Below, in pieces: positions 25,188-31,292 of a DNA stretch of 64,000 nt. Origin of the DNA: Undaria pinnatifida (Eukaryota; Sar; Phaeophyceae; Laminariales; Alariaceae). Both the position numbers and the translations under genes were made by a program. How positions within the stretch are numbered: position 1 is the stretch's first letter; each line of letters opens with the position of its first letter. The DNA lies in the NCBI GenBank assembly GCA_012845835.1, contig JABAKD010000001.1, positions 10,669,718 to 10,733,717 of the forward strand, given 5' to 3'. Below the pieces are notes generated by a model that did no database searches, had not been told where the DNA came from, and saw only the letters and a list, made by a program, of their open reading frames with translations.

Positions 25188-25506
25188 GGGGAGACACCGG
25201 CTACGGCGGCTTGTGTCCAGAAGCTCGCTGGGGGCGAGACCTATTTCGAGTTGAGCTTAAACGTCAAAAGTGACGGGTTAATCGTGGATGAATTATGAAT
25301 CGAATAAAAATTTGCAGGTTGTCACCAGAGTTCGATCCGACGTACACCGTCCATCCTTCGCCCAGCGTTATCCCGCCGGGGAAAAAACCCGTCGGGAGGT
25401 CGATCACATCAGGCTTCGATGTCAAAGCCGCAGCTCCGAAGAGTGATGCCATGGAGGCGACGAGTCCAAATAAAATATGCATGCCGCCAACCCCTATCTT
25501 GAACAT
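4658..25506 (-). CDS. SMP-30/gluconolactonase-like secreted beta-propeller protein, gene 1 (split gene, exons A-F)
   Basis: Joined exons: 25506-25326 (A), 23610-23410 (B), 18523-18378 (C), 15187-15068 (D), 12485-12354 (E), 4873-4658 (F). All junctions are GT-AG and in phase, giving about 331 residues. The product starts with a hydrophobic signal peptide, so it is probably secreted or enters the endomembrane system. It then shows the blade signatures of the SMP-30-like six-bladed propeller family in family order: VYVGSNS-DGSIWKG, LFVAGGYSG, AAYFTDS, INGIE-ATDDGK, NPTK and FYAVNAKF. Such proteins bind a divalent metal in the propeller centre and often act as lactonases or esterases; the substrate here cannot be told. 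Gene 2 is a paralogue with the same exon plan. A 69-nt exon present in gene 2 (exon G) was not found between E and F; since 69 is divisible by 3 its absence keeps the frame. Its introns (1.7-7.5 kb) are filled with MITEs and dead exon copies. Confidence 0.8.
5086..5345 (-). repeat. MITE family 3 copy
   Basis: Left end TTCCACGGTAGCCCCGACCC followed by CTTTAAAGAAAT, right end GCTAATGAAAAATCGTTGG then GGGGGCTCATCGTG. Same plan as the copies at 11259, 39086, 48035 and 52508. A (TG)n tract lies at 5215-5235. Confidence 0.6.
5540..5915. repeat. Dispersed repeat, related to 61450-61690
   Basis: The blocks GCAGATTCTAAGAATTTTCT and GTTCGCGCAACCCGAC recur in reverse orientation near 61570-61680. The second block also recurs near 25765. 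The family is not classified. Confidence 0.4.
6223..6512 (+). repeat. MITE family 1 copy
   Basis: Left end GCCTGCTACGATAGAGGTGC, right end CTTCCATCTTAGCACTTG. A further 5'-truncated fragment of the same family precedes it at 6150-6215. Confidence 0.65.
6560..6714 (+). repeat. MITE family 1 copy, left-truncated
   Basis: Contains CTAGGTACACAACTCGAGAA, GGTTAAGGAAGCCCCGTC and the right end GTCTATCGTAGCACGCG. Confidence 0.65.
7268..7448 (-). repeat. MITE family 1 copy, internally deleted
   Basis: Contains GACGGTGCTCCTTAACC and the right-end block CATCTCTACGATACC. It abuts the next family 1 copy. Confidence 0.5.
7445..7723 (+). repeat. MITE family 1 copy
   Basis: Degenerate left end GCGTGGTGCGATCAGACGTG, inner block ATGGCCTAGGTACACAACAC and right end GTGCTACCTCTGGGTCGAAG. 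Confidence 0.6.
7994..8288. repeat. MITE family 2 copy
   Basis: Left end CTACTCGGTAGGGCAGG, right end GTACCCCCCGCCGTAGCCTTG. Two GTCACTCGCGCGAGTGAC-like palindromes lie inside, at about 8048 and 8220. Confidence 0.6.
8340..8940. repeat. Decayed MITE family 2 material
   Basis: Several GTCACTCGCGCGAGTGAC-like palindromes (near 8424, 8525, 8690 and 8870) and a final CCCCCTATCCGTAGCACGCG mark two or more overlapping degenerate family 2 copies. Confidence 0.45.
9393..9657 (+). repeat. MITE family 1 copy, diverged
   Basis: Left end GCATGCTACGGTAGAAG, right end CGTCTATCGCAGCGCACGCG. The inner block GGGTGAAGGAGTTTCCAGTC matches the family's GGGTTAAGGAGCCCCGTC. Confidence 0.5.
10365..10606. repeat. 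13-bp minisatellite, about 18 copies
   Basis: Unit GTTCTCTATTGAA repeated head to tail with scattered changes (CTCTCTGTTGAAG variants). The units are contiguous without spacers. It lies in the gene 1 intron. Confidence 0.9.
10690..11008. repeat. MITE family 2 copy
   Basis: Left end AAAGCTACGGTAGGGGTGT, right end CCCCCTACAGCCGTAGCCTTG. Two GTCACTCGCGCGACTG motifs near 10764 and 10923. Confidence 0.65.
11259..11505 (+). repeat. MITE family 3 copy
   Basis: Terminal inverted repeat TTCTACGATAGCCCCCC with AAACCAGCGATTTTCTTTA at the left; GTTAAAGAAAAGTTGGGGGG and GCTACCGTGGAA at the right. Colinear with 52508-52785. Confidence 0.65.
11770..12036 (+). repeat. tRNA-derived SINE copy, lacking the B-box segment
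   Basis: Starts GCCGGTTGCCCCGGTGGGAC, with GACGTATCAGG in the A-box position. It continues colinearly with the copies at 48223-48513 and 59500-59830 (blocks GGGACTTTTACTTGTGCAC, AGCGTGAGTTAGCAACGCTC, CAGTGGGATTGACTGAACC). The part carrying the B box in the other copies is deleted here. Confidence 0.7.
12095..12187 (+). repeat. MITE family 1 fragment (right end)
   Basis: GGGTTAAGGAGTCTCCTCGTC followed by ACCTCTATCGTAGCACGCG. Confidence 0.6.
12354..12485 (-). CDS. Gene 1 exon E (44 aa)
   Basis: Acceptor TTTCACCCAG before GCCACG, donor ATG/GTGAGA; phase 0 at both ends. Encodes ATDDGKMLIVSHTTK, then LFSVDLVSGDTTLIDLGDG and FPDGM, the strand set that precedes the last blade in this family. It joins exon D as NGIE-ATDDGK, the expected family junction. 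Paralogous to 54196-54324. Three decayed relatives lie 0.9-2 kb upstream. Confidence 0.9.
13361..13480 (-). pseudogene. Decayed copy of exon E (E')
   Basis: Minus-strand reading gives KLLVGHTTK and then FTPDASETLPW, matching KMLIVSHTTK and the following strand of exon E. Frameshifts separate the matching parts. No clean acceptor or donor remains. Confidence 0.6.
13474..13730 (-). repeat. MITE family 1 copy
   Basis: Left end ATGCCACGGGTAGAGGTGGC, block GGGGCTCCTTAACCCAAAAT, right end CACCTCTATTGTAGCGCACGC. Confidence 0.7.
13868..14143 (+). repeat. MITE family 1 copy
   Basis: Left end ACACGTTCTACGATATAGAG, inner block ATGGCCTAGGTACACAACGA, right end CTCTAGATCGTAGCACGCGTC. Confidence 0.75.
14181..14236 (-). 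pseudogene. Decayed fragment of exon E (E'')
   Basis: Retains an acceptor-like CAGCCAG before GCCACA and the stretch GGGTCACACGACAATGTGC, equivalent to the SHTTKCQ part of exon E. Small indels break the frame and the 3' half is missing. Confidence 0.55.
14375..14444 (-). pseudogene. Decayed copy of exon E (E''')
   Basis: Keeps the acceptor CGTCCCCAG and begins ATADGKVLFAGHIIK, very close to ATDDGKMLIVSHTTK of exon E. A frameshift follows within about 25 codons, and the donor is lost. Confidence 0.65.
14552..14836 (-). repeat. MITE family 1 copy
   Basis: Left end GCACGTGCTATGGTAGAGGT, block GGCGCTCCTTAACCCAAAAT, right end CTATCTATCGTAGCACGCG. Confidence 0.75.
14937..14992. repeat. CAGCA/GACA microsatellite
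   Basis: CAGCA pentamers repeated about nine times, ending in GACAGACAGACA. Confidence 0.9.
15068..15187 (-). CDS. Gene 1 exon D (40 aa)
   Basis: Acceptor TAAATGCAG before ATTGAG, donor GAG/GTGAGG; phase 0 at both ends. Encodes IELNPYDGGLTNG and ends IDINGIE. Exon D of gene 2 (57710-57829) has exactly the same length and the equivalent VSLNSVGGGLADG and NANGIE. NANGI is the typical motif before the A-T-DG strand of this propeller family. Confidence 0.88.
15303..15596 (+). repeat. MITE family 1 copy
   Basis: Left end ATGCCGCGGTAGAGGTAC, inner CATGGCCTAGGGGTATATAC, right end CTACCCTCTGGTAGACGCGTC. Confidence 0.65.
15628..15970. repeat. MITE family 2 copy
   Basis: GTACGTTCACTACTGTATTT at the left, CACTCGCCCGAGTGGCTCTG, GGGGGTCACATATGCGCGAG, and CCCCTTACCGTAGACACCG at the right. 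Confidence 0.5.
15955..16113. repeat. Tandem duplication, about 70-bp unit with period about 87
   Basis: CCTTACCGTAGACACCGTC through GAATACTGTACGTACC (15955-16023) is repeated with few changes at 16044-16113. The unit includes the right end of a family 2 MITE. Confidence 0.75.
16274..16410 (-). repeat. MITE family 1 copy, right-truncated
   Basis: ACGCCTGTGCTACGATGGAG at the left end and GCTTAACCCAAAATCGGTCT inside. Confidence 0.55.
16555..16816 (-). repeat. MITE family 1 copy
   Basis: Left end ACGCGTTCTACGATAAAGGT, block GGGATTCTTAACCCCAAAT, right end GCCTCTACCGCAGCGCGCGTC. Confidence 0.75.
17125..17392 (+). repeat. MITE family 1 copy, decayed left end
   Basis: CTTCTGAGGCTCACCCC, GATTTTGGCTTAAGGAGCC and right end TTGTACCTTCATCGAAGCGGC. 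Confidence 0.55.
17660..17745 (-). pseudogene. Decayed copy of exon C (C')
   Basis: Minus-strand reading gives FRAGDLIVAK, equivalent to FVGDVIVTR of exon C, and ends with ATG/GTGAGC in the donor position, as in exon C (ATG/GTGAGA). The central FTDS region is lost. Confidence 0.6.
17935..18095. repeat. Minisatellite, unit about 25 bp, six to seven copies
   Basis: Unit CTAGACCTTTCACTTGACTAG with small changes, repeated head to tail. Confidence 0.85.
18378..18523 (-). CDS. Gene 1 exon C (48 aa)
   Basis: Acceptor GCTTCCATCAG before GTATAC, entered in phase 1 so that the split codon reads Gly; donor ATG/GTGAGA. Encodes IRIYDDENFDIVAEYDFDG, FVGDVIVTR and AAYFTDS, the family's third segment. Exon C of gene 2 (61942-62084) is the same exon with one codon fewer (FVNDVIITDTSAYFTDS). 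A (CT)n tract sits directly after the donor. Confidence 0.9.
18872..18985 (+). repeat. MITE family 1 fragment (right end)
   Basis: CCGACGTTTTTGGGTTAAGA, then GTCATCCATTCAGAAAAC and CTACCTCTACCATAGCACGC. Confidence 0.65.
19203..19768. repeat. MITE family 2 copy, enlarged or nested
   Basis: Left end CAAGGCTACGGCAGGGAGGT, right end CCCCCCCTACCGTAGCAGC, and GTCACTCGCTCGACTGG near 19690. At about 566 bp it is twice the usual length, so an insertion or a second copy is likely inside. Confidence 0.5.
19822..20202. repeat. MITE family 2 copy
   Basis: Left end ACCAAGCCTACGCGAC, inner GCACTCGCGCGAGTGACTCC, right end CCCCCCCCGTAGTATTGGTC. Confidence 0.55.
20384..20663 (+). repeat. MITE family 1 copy
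   Basis: Left end ACGCGTGCTACGCTAGAGGT, block GAGGGTTAAGGAGCCCCCGTC, right end CTATCTATCGTAGCACGC. Confidence 0.8.
21031..21093 (-). pseudogene. Partial copy of exon B (B')
   Basis: Reads PPGLDHDPCSGYLFLAGGYS on the minus strand, against APGLDHDRRSGYLFVAGGYS in exon B. It is the best preserved dead exon of the window. One base is missing at the donor (TCAGTACGC instead of TCAGGTGCGC), and the 5' two thirds of the exon are absent. Confidence 0.75.
21128..21456. repeat. MITE family 2 copy
   Basis: Left end GTACGGTAGGGTAGGCGGG, inner GGGTCACCCGTGCGAGTAAC, right end CCCCCTACACCGCAGTCTTGG. Confidence 0.5.
22055..22313 (-). repeat. MITE family 1 copy, left end lost
   Basis: TTTAATCCAAAGATCGTGGG, GATCTAGGTCATGCCAGGGA and right end ACTTTACCGTAGTAGCATGTG. 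Confidence 0.5.
22405..22640 (+). repeat. MITE family 1 copy, ends decayed
   Basis: TCTGAGGGTCCTCAACC, GAGCTTAAGACCTCTCCCA, CCGACGATTTGGGGTTAAGG and ACGTATATCGTATTA. Confidence 0.6.
23027..23295 (-). repeat. MITE family 1 copy
   Basis: Left end ACGCATGCTAGGTTAGAGGT, block GGGCGCTCCTTAACGTAAAA, right end GCCTCTATCGTAGCACGCGTC. Confidence 0.8.
23410..23610 (-). CDS. Gene 1 exon B (about 67 aa)
   Basis: Acceptor CGCCATACAG before ATGGGT, donor TCAG/GTGCGC. It is entered and left in phase 1: the first split codon becomes Asp and the last Gly. Encodes DGSIWKGDLLTGEGEVVLAG, a variable loop, then APGLDHDRRSGYLFVAGGYS. The pattern (S-DG-I-G-L-TGEG, then LD-D-LFVAGG) is the second blade of the SMP-30-like family. 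The matching exon of gene 2 would lie beyond the right edge. Confidence 0.9.
23740..23926 (+). repeat. MITE family 1 copy, left end lost
   Basis: GCTTGAGGAGCTTTAAGACG, GATTTAGGGTTAATTTAAGG and right end GGTGCTACCTCTTTTTGTAG. Confidence 0.5.
24035..24105 (-). pseudogene. Possible decayed fragment of exon B (B'')
   Basis: Minus-strand reading contains STIDHDRLGLVES, resembling the LDHDRRSGYLFVAGG part of exon B, with the same relation of CACGATCGT to the exon. Short and diverged. Confidence 0.35.
24515..24717 (-). pseudogene. Decayed copy of exon A (A')
   Basis: Minus-strand reading keeps an initiator Met, a short hydrophobic stretch (FFSAGVTL) and LSSKPRVIDL, against LTSKPDVIDL in exon A. 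Beyond that the frame is disturbed: the PGG-ITLGEGWTVYVG part is only traceable at the DNA level and a stop follows. It is a copy of the signal-peptide exon. Confidence 0.7.
25140..25190. repeat. Poly-G tract of about 40 bases
   Basis: Nearly pure G run inside the first intron of gene 1. Its length may be unreliable in assembly. Confidence 0.85.
25326..25506 (-). CDS. Gene 1 exon A (start codon, signal peptide)
   Basis: Two in-frame Met codons are possible, at 25506 and at 25482. From the second, MHILFGLVASMASLFGAAA is a typical signal peptide with a short polar start and a hydrophobic core ending in Ala residues; the eight extra residues of the longer form (MFKIGVGG) do not spoil it. The mature part begins near LTSKPDVIDLPTGFFPGG and continues ITLGEGWTVYVGSNS, the first strand of the propeller family. 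Donor TCTG/GTGACA, leaving phase 1. Confidence 0.85.
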
Positions 25507-25917
25507 TCTGCCGAAGAGAGAAAAGACACACGCACACGTACGTGGGGTGGAGTTGCGGAGGATGCATTTTGTCGGGGCGTTTTCGGGTGCACTCCGTCGA
25601 CGCGCAAGCGTACGTGCTCCATGCCCAGCGAAAATGTACCGGCATATGTGCAGGTGTGGGAGAGCTGTGTGGAGTCATCCCAAGGTATAGAGGTGCAGCA
25701 GCAGAAATTTCTGAGCTCCTGACATCAGGAGCATAATATACACCAGAAACATGGCTTCGAAGACATCCGTTCGCGCAACCCGACCAACACGTCTATGCCT
25801 CGGTCCTAAAACCAAGCTAAAATCAAAACTATAACCAAAACTAAAACCAAAACTAAAACCAAAACTAAAACCAAAACTAAAACCAACCAAAAACCAACAA
25901 AAACCAAAGCGTGACGT
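25507..25917. other. Upstream region of gene 1, with an AAACCAAAACTA minisatellite
   Basis: Presumed promoter and 5' leader of gene 1; I recognise no defined promoter element. At 25803-25900 a 12-bp A/C-rich unit (AAAACCAAAACT) is repeated about seven times. Confidence 0.5.
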
Positions 25918-26405
25918 TATTATAAAAATTAAAATACACTCCAGCTGTGAGATCGAAGATTTCGTCGAAACTCATCTTTGCAAGCTGTGTGTGATACTCC
26001 GATCGCGCGCATTACGGGTTGTGTGTCCTCATTAAGGATATAGGTCGGCGACTCCCCTTACAGCTACAGTGTAGCTATCAGGGTCAACAGGATGATTTTA
26101 GTCAGTCTGTGCGCGGAAACTATAAAACCCGTTTCTGAGGGGGACAAAATCTGACAGCTGTGAAGGGAAAGGGGGGGCCTGGTTTTGATCAAAAGCGAGC
26201 GGGTTTGGAGGGGGGCGGGGGGGGGGGGGGGGGGGGGGGGGGAAGGGGCAATTTGTGCATGTAAGCTATAAATCCTTTCGAGGGGATAAATCTGACGGTT
26301 TTGGCACCAGTATATTATTGGGGGCGGGGGGGGGGGGGGGGGGGGGGGGGTTGGGGCGGGGGGGGGGGGGGGGGGCAGCTCGATATGTGCCTGGAAACTA
26401 TACAT
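25918..26405 (+). repeat. Dispersed repeat R1, copy 1, with G-rich tandem units
   Basis: Shares long blocks with 38700-38935, 40553-40905 and, inverted, 54990-56460: GCAAGCTGTGTGTGATACTC, GGTCGGCGACTCCCCTT, GTCAGTCTGTGCGCGGAAAC and CTGGTTTTGATCAAAAGCGA. From 26100 on, units with a GGAAACTATAAA-like block, GAGGGGATAAATCTGACGG and a G run follow one another. Confidence 0.7.
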
Positions 26406-26814
26406 TATTTCTGATCGGAAAACCGGTGCATGGGTTAGATACGTAGAAAGATGATCCTCGATGCCGCCATCGGGGCGTGCAGAAGACGTTGAAAATGTAT
26501 ATTATTATTGCCACCTCCGGAGAGGATGATGGGAGGAGGAGGGGGAAATTGGAAGTGACCAAGAGAGGGCTTCCCTCCCCCAAGCTCGTCTCGTCCCCGA
26601 ACCATAAATAGCGACAAGCGCTCTCGTGCTATACTGGAATAATCCTATCGTACCACACAATACACTCGGGCGCTCAAGCCGTAGACTACATACTGACCCA
26701 ACCATATATACGAATACTTTAGTCTCCCAATACGTGCGTATGAGAGCATATATGCAAATGTGCATATTCCGTTTCTCATTGTACCATGTATGATGACGGT
26801 GTATGTGGCACAGA
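26406..26814. other. No gene recognised
   Basis: AT-rich single-copy-looking sequence between the R1 repeat and a family 2 MITE. I see nothing in it. Confidence 0.5.
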
Positions 26815-27080
26815 CCAAGGCTACGGTACGGGGGGGGGGGGCATTTTCACTGGTGTGTTTGAGCCACTCGCACGAGTAGCTCTGTACCCTACAGATGAAG
26901 ATGGTTTAGGCACTTGGTTTGCCGCAGCTTAGATCACCTTTGCATTGCGGATTGATTTCGTCAATGTAACACATAAAGAAAACGTAAGATTGCATGTAGG
27001 AACAAAGGGGTTACTCGCGCGAGTGACCCCTAGCCACTGAAATAAAAGGCCCAAAAGGGGACCCCCCTACCGTAGCCTGG
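26815..27080 (+). repeat. MITE family 2 copy, well preserved
   Basis: Left end CCAAGGCTACGGTACGGGG, right end CCCCCCTACCGTAGCCTGGG, and GGGGTTACTCGCGCGAGTG near 27006. Colinear with 4090-4338. Confidence 0.8.
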
Positions 27081-27641
27081 GTCCACACGGGGAATTGTTC
27101 TCACGTGTACCACACAATAACAACTCATATCACCCACCAGTAAATATTGCTACTGGTGGCTCCATAGTTCACATACGTATCACACAAATATATACTCCGT
27201 ATATAGGAACGTCTCCCCATGGATAGTCCGCCTGATGAAATATCCATGCCTTCATCACATAACATGCCACATACTGAAATACAGTTATAAAATATTCCTC
27301 GTATGAATCACACAATTCCTTTGACGGCGTATCTCCCCAACTACCACACTATTCCGTAGAGCAATGCGGTTCCACAAATCGAACCATGATATCATAACTT
27401 TTCACATCCCCCCTTATGATACCATTGTCGTTTTGACGTGCATTTTGCCCTACCTAGGTCTAGAAACATTAAGGGAGTTTTTGCGATACCAGACGCTCCA
27501 AGTAGTAGATACTACTCTAATGTCAGACACTCCATAACCCACTATAATACGTATATTCTACTTCACTGTAGGAGCACCTAACACCTCCTATCACAATATA
27601 CCACCGCATGCTCTCCAAGACCCGAAACAACCAGGATCTCA
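27081..27641 (-). repeat. Probable 3' region or LTR of the Copia remnant
   Basis: Lies directly downstream of the Copia RNase H reading frame. A block of about 62 bp at 27346-27410 (containing GAGCAATGCGGTTCCACAAA and TCGAACCATGATATCATAAC) is repeated at 36352-36413. On the minus strand both copies begin TGA(A/G)AAGTTATGATATC, compatible with an LTR start. A complete LTR pair could not be defined. Confidence 0.35.
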
Positions 27642-28620
27642 TTATAAATTCATGCAAATATTACGGTCGAACTCAAAAGACTCCTTAGGAATAGCCTTGG
27701 TTAAGAAATCCGCATGCTGGAAACCGGACGGCACATGCGTGATAGAGATTTCCTTCCTCCCCGCCAGTTCCCTAAGAAAGTGGTGCCGTACGTCGATGTG
27801 CTTAGAGTTCGAGTTGGTAATAGGGTTCTGTGTGAGCTGCACGGCACCCTCGTTATCCTCGAACACTGGAATGCACGGCATTCCGACCTTAGGCAGCATG
27901 AAACGCCAAACCTGTCTCAAGAACAGCACTTCCTAAATGACGTCTGCAAGTGCTACGTACTCCGCCTCCGTCGTGGAGAGTGTCACACACTTCTGTGTCC
28001 TAGAAAACCAAGACACAGAAGCACCCCCGCACATCACTAGTCCCCCCGAAACCGACCTCCTGTCAGTCGCCTTACTTGCGTAGTCCGCGTCTGCAAACAC
28101 CTGCATGCTCAACCCTTCTACTGTACCTCTCTGAAAAGTAATTTCGAATGAACTCGTCCGTCTCACATACCCTAAGATACTTAGCGCTGCTTTCCAGTGC
28201 ACGTACTTGGGCGCAGCGCAGTATCGGGCCACTGCTCTTACTGCGTTGGAAATATCCGGCCGTGTCTGGGTTGACAGCCACATCAGTGAACCGATCAATT
28301 CGCGAAACGGCCAGTTCCCGGATGCTTCATTCTTGTCGAAATCCGCAAGCTTAGTACCAATAGAAAGCGGAACACTCCTACCATACTCTATCCCGTATTC
28401 ATCCGCTAATTGTTCGGCGAATGTTTGTTGGGAAATCTTCAGTGTACCCTTCTCCCAATCCCTATCATAAAAGCGCCTCGAATACCAACGTAGCTGCCCA
28501 AGGTTTTTGACCGGAACCATTCCGTTCAAATTCCTACCAAACTCGTCACACCTACTGCCTAGCCATATCTCCTAACGCGAATATATCGTCCACATGCACG
28601 ACTATAGTTATTACTATGCT
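27642..28620 (-). pseudogene. Copia-type reverse transcriptase/RNase H, broken
   Basis: The 3' part of a Ty1/Copia polyprotein. Near 28600-28575 a VHVDDIFALGD motif (the YVDD box) is followed by a frame disruption. From 28529 the frame runs NLGQLRWY, PFRELIGSLMWLSTQTRPDI, then the RNase H part FADADYASKATDRRSVSGG and TLSTTEAEYVAL. An in-frame TAG at 27933-27935 interrupts it just after ALADVI; reading continues in the same frame with EVLFLRQVW, EDNEGAVQL, KHIDVRHHFLRE and ADFLTKAIP to the stop at 27642. The nonsense codon and the upstream frameshift make it inactive. The 5' part of the polyprotein is missing or beyond the DIRS insertion. Confidence 0.88.
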
Positions 28621-28629
28621 CCCCACTTC

Positions 28630-29370
28630 CATCAAACGGAACACGCATGTAATGAGTAAAAATTGGCCAGAAGCCGCCCACAAATCAGGGGCAAACACTG
28701 CACCAAAAGAAAGAGTGCCGCGTAAATTTCAAAACTATACGGCTCATCGGGCAGGCTGCAAGTACTAGAGCTTATATCCCCCCTGCTTGCAGGTCTGCTT
28801 TGATAGCAGTGCCTATGCATGTGATGCATTTATCTCGAAAATAAAACATATTTCCCTTCTACCAGCACATATTTGATATCCCCCGGACATGGACCAGTCA
28901 CAAATCCAAAACCCGAATAAATGACAGTGTCAAAAAATCAAATGCAATATCCCCCCAACTCTACATTATACCTACAGTAGTAAATCACCATCAATCTGAT
29001 CATGAGTCCGAGCGCATAGATTTTGAAACGACGTGTCCGCTAAACGAGACACGATGCCTTGCGACCCGTACCAACAGCCAACAGAGTAGAGAGAAAAAAA
29101 TTAGTACTGATATGATCACGCAAACGTGAATAAAATAACAATCATACACCAGGCAGGGTTGAAAATTCAGTTGTGTGTTAAAAACACAACCACCCTACCC
29201 GTCACCTGTCGTTGTTGCAATACGTGCAAACAAGAATAGGTTGCATATACCTGTGTCCTGGTGGCAGATACCAGTCCTTCTTGGCTACCAGATTATTCAT
29301 GTTTCCTAATTTCCGTACCAGCTACAAAGTTCATACTTCCATCCCAACTTCATCCAATTTACGTCCAAAC
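28630..29370. other. Degenerate flank of the Copia remnant
   Basis: The minus-strand stretch near 29300-29240 reads NNLVAKKDWYLPPGHRY between stop codons, suggesting more decayed coding sequence, possibly of the same element. Otherwise nothing is recognised. Confidence 0.35.
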
Positions 29371-29451
29371 GCCACCATTGTAAGAGTGCCCGATTTAAGA
29401 GCACAGCAGTATTATGCTTACTAGCTACTGGGGGTGAACACATTGCAATGC
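29371..29451 (+). repeat. 81-bp direct repeat, left copy (B1)
   Basis: Starts GCCACCATTGTAAGAGTGCC and ends ACACATTGCAATGC; same as 35193-35273. It joins the 210-bp repeat with a shared GC. Confidence 0.9.
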
Positions 29452-29659
29452 AGAATATTATCGAAGTATGAGAAAATATGGGTTTTGTACGTACGTAAGA
29501 AGTTTGACCAATCAGATCAATGCGGTAACTCATAGTCGTACGAGTGATAGCCTTGGGTACACCTGGCCCAGTTGTGTAGGCGACGACCTGCACGCGGAGC
29601 GCGTAGGGGAGCAGAGTCAGAGCTACAGGTCCAAGGTGTGATACAGACTAGTTTAAGTT
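29450..29659 (+). repeat. 210-bp direct repeat, left copy (A1)
   Basis: Starts GCAGAATATTATCGAAG and ends CAGACTAGTTTAAGTT; same as 34939-35148. The first ORF of the element begins at or just after its right end. Confidence 0.9.
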
Positions 29660-31136
29660 GTTCGTGCACTCCTCGACGATGGAAGAGTGCAAATCACTGG
29701 AGGCCGAAGCTCTCGTGGCTGCTGTACGTGGTCCTAACCAGGCTGCCTCGGACACTACGAGAGTCGAGGCAGAGGCTTATGCTGCTGTCGCTGCCGTGCA
29801 AGCTGGGGTCGACGCTCGCCGCGCCGAAGCTCTGGCTGCTGTGCAAGCGGAGTCCGGAGGTCGCCGTGCCGCAGCAGCTTCGGTCGCTGCTACTGCTGCG
29901 CCTGCGGCACCATCTGTATTCAGCCCCAGTCCCGCCGGGTCCGAGGCTGCGGGAGTCACATCGGCCGAAGTGCTGACCTGGCAAGGGCAGGTGTCTGGCG
30001 AGTTCGCTCGGATAGGCGCAGACATGATCCGCCTCAAGGCAACGATGGATCGGCTGCTCGCATCCGTTGAAACCTTGCAGGATGCGGTGGCCGGCGGCGC
30101 ATCGAGAGCCGAGAACATGGAGGCCATGGTTCAGCAGTTTATGGACAACGTTGGTGATAGGCAGCCGGCCCCACGGGACAGTGGGGACGCGAGGGAGCGC
30201 CAACTCCAGAAGTCGCAATTAACCGACGATGCGGCGCTCTGGAAGAAGATGGCGTCTAGAAAACATTGGGTGCTCCGCGGGCGCATACCTCCCAACATTG
30301 GCGACTCGGCGGCGGATATTCAGTCCTTCGTAGGCGAGGCCGTCAACGTCACGACGTCAGTGGCTACCCAGCTCCGCGCGATCAGTGACTTTGACGTTCG
30401 TGCGTACGGGCCGCGGGCGGAAGGGATGGTCGACCACCTGCTGATGGTCGCTGACCGCCTTGATTTCTTGCGCCAGGCCCTTGTGGCGGTCCTGTCGGTT
30501 GGATTTTCCCTCGATAGCGACGGCGACCGTCACTGCCGGGAGAGGGTGGCAACGATCGATGCTGCCTTCACGTCGGCGTCGGCTGACTTACGCCGGCATA
30601 CCCTGAGCAATATTATCCTGCTTTCTGGACCCGCGGCGCGGGCTGTCATGAGCGAGATGGTAAACGACGATCTTCGCCTGTGGGTCAACGACCTCATGCG
30701 CTTCGCACAGCAAGTTCGTCCGCCGATGGTGCCCCCTCCGTCCGACTTCACGTTCTCGATGCCGCCTGTGCCTTCGTTCAAGCGCACGAGCGCCTTTTGC
30801 TCTAGCGGGGGAGACGTGCTCAAGCTCGTCGAAGGATTGCATGTCCCCCGCGACAGCCAGGACGGGCCGTCCAAGAGGAAAAGCAACCCGGCCAGCCCCG
30901 GTACACCAAAGAAAAAAATCGCTGCCCAGTGCCGGATGTTTGCTTCTACGGGCCGATGCCGGTTCTCCAACTGCAAATTCTGGCATTCGGCTCCACCGGC
31001 CGACGCCACTTCACTCGACGCCCTCCGCGACAGTAGCAGTGCGGCGGCGCCGGCTGTTGGGTCGCGGGCGTTGGCGTTGCGCTCAGAGCCCCGCGGTGGG
31101 TCCGGAGGTGGTAGTGGCGGCGCGGGTTCTGGATGA
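29658..31136 (+). CDS. DIRS-like element ORF1, gag-like protein
   Basis: 492 codons from the first Met; the second Met (29679, MEECKSLEAEAL) is an equally good start, since the first lies in the terminal repeat. Residues 10-110 are Ala/Glu-rich and probably helical. A central region with FVGEAVNVTTSVATQLRAI and LDFLRQALVAVLSVGF follows. The C terminus carries a CCCH-type zinc knuckle, C-x8-C-x4-C-x3-H (CRMFASTGRCRFSNCKFWH, about residues 425-443), then a Gly/Ser tail. Position and zinc finger suit a nucleocapsid-like role in packaging element RNA. It ends about 160 bases before the RT ORF. Confidence 0.75.
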   Translation: MFVHSSTMEECKSLEAEALVAAVRGPNQAASDTTRVEAEAYAAVAAVQAGVDARRAEALAAVQAESGGRRAAAASVAATAAPAAPSVFSPSPAGSEAAGVTSAEVLTWQGQVSGEFARIGADMIRLKATMDRLLASVETLQDAVAGGASRAENMEAMVQQFMDNVGDRQPAPRDSGDARERQLQKSQLTDDAALWKKMASRKHWVLRGRIPPNIGDSAADIQSFVGEAVNVTTSVATQLRAISDFDVRAYGPRAEGMVDHLLMVADRLDFLRQALVAVLSVGFSLDSDGDRHCRERVATIDAAFTSASADLRRHTLSNIILLSGPAARAVMSEMVNDDLRLWVNDLMRFAQQVRPPMVPPPSDFTFSMPPVPSFKRTSAFCSSGGDVLKLVEGLHVPRDSQDGPSKRKSNPASPGTPKKKIAAQCRMFASTGRCRFSNCKFWHSAPPADATSLDALRDSSSAAAPAVGSRALALRSEPRGGSGGGSGGAGSG

Positions 31137-31292
31137 GGACACGGGCCCTTCCTGTCGGTCGGGCCAACACCTCGGAGGGGGGCGGCTGCTGAGCGTGCCG
31201 TTGTTAGAGCGGCGACGGCGCCGGGGGCCAGCGAGGGAGCGGGGGACCGGCCGGCCACCCAAGGCGTAGGGGGGGGGCTGCGTGGGCGTGCA

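Larger units (their letters stand above)
23611..25325. other. Intron between exons A and B of gene 1
   Basis: Contains decayed exon A (24515-24717) and exon B (24035-24105) copies, a family 1 MITE fragment and a G run at about 25147-25186. Confidence 0.7.
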
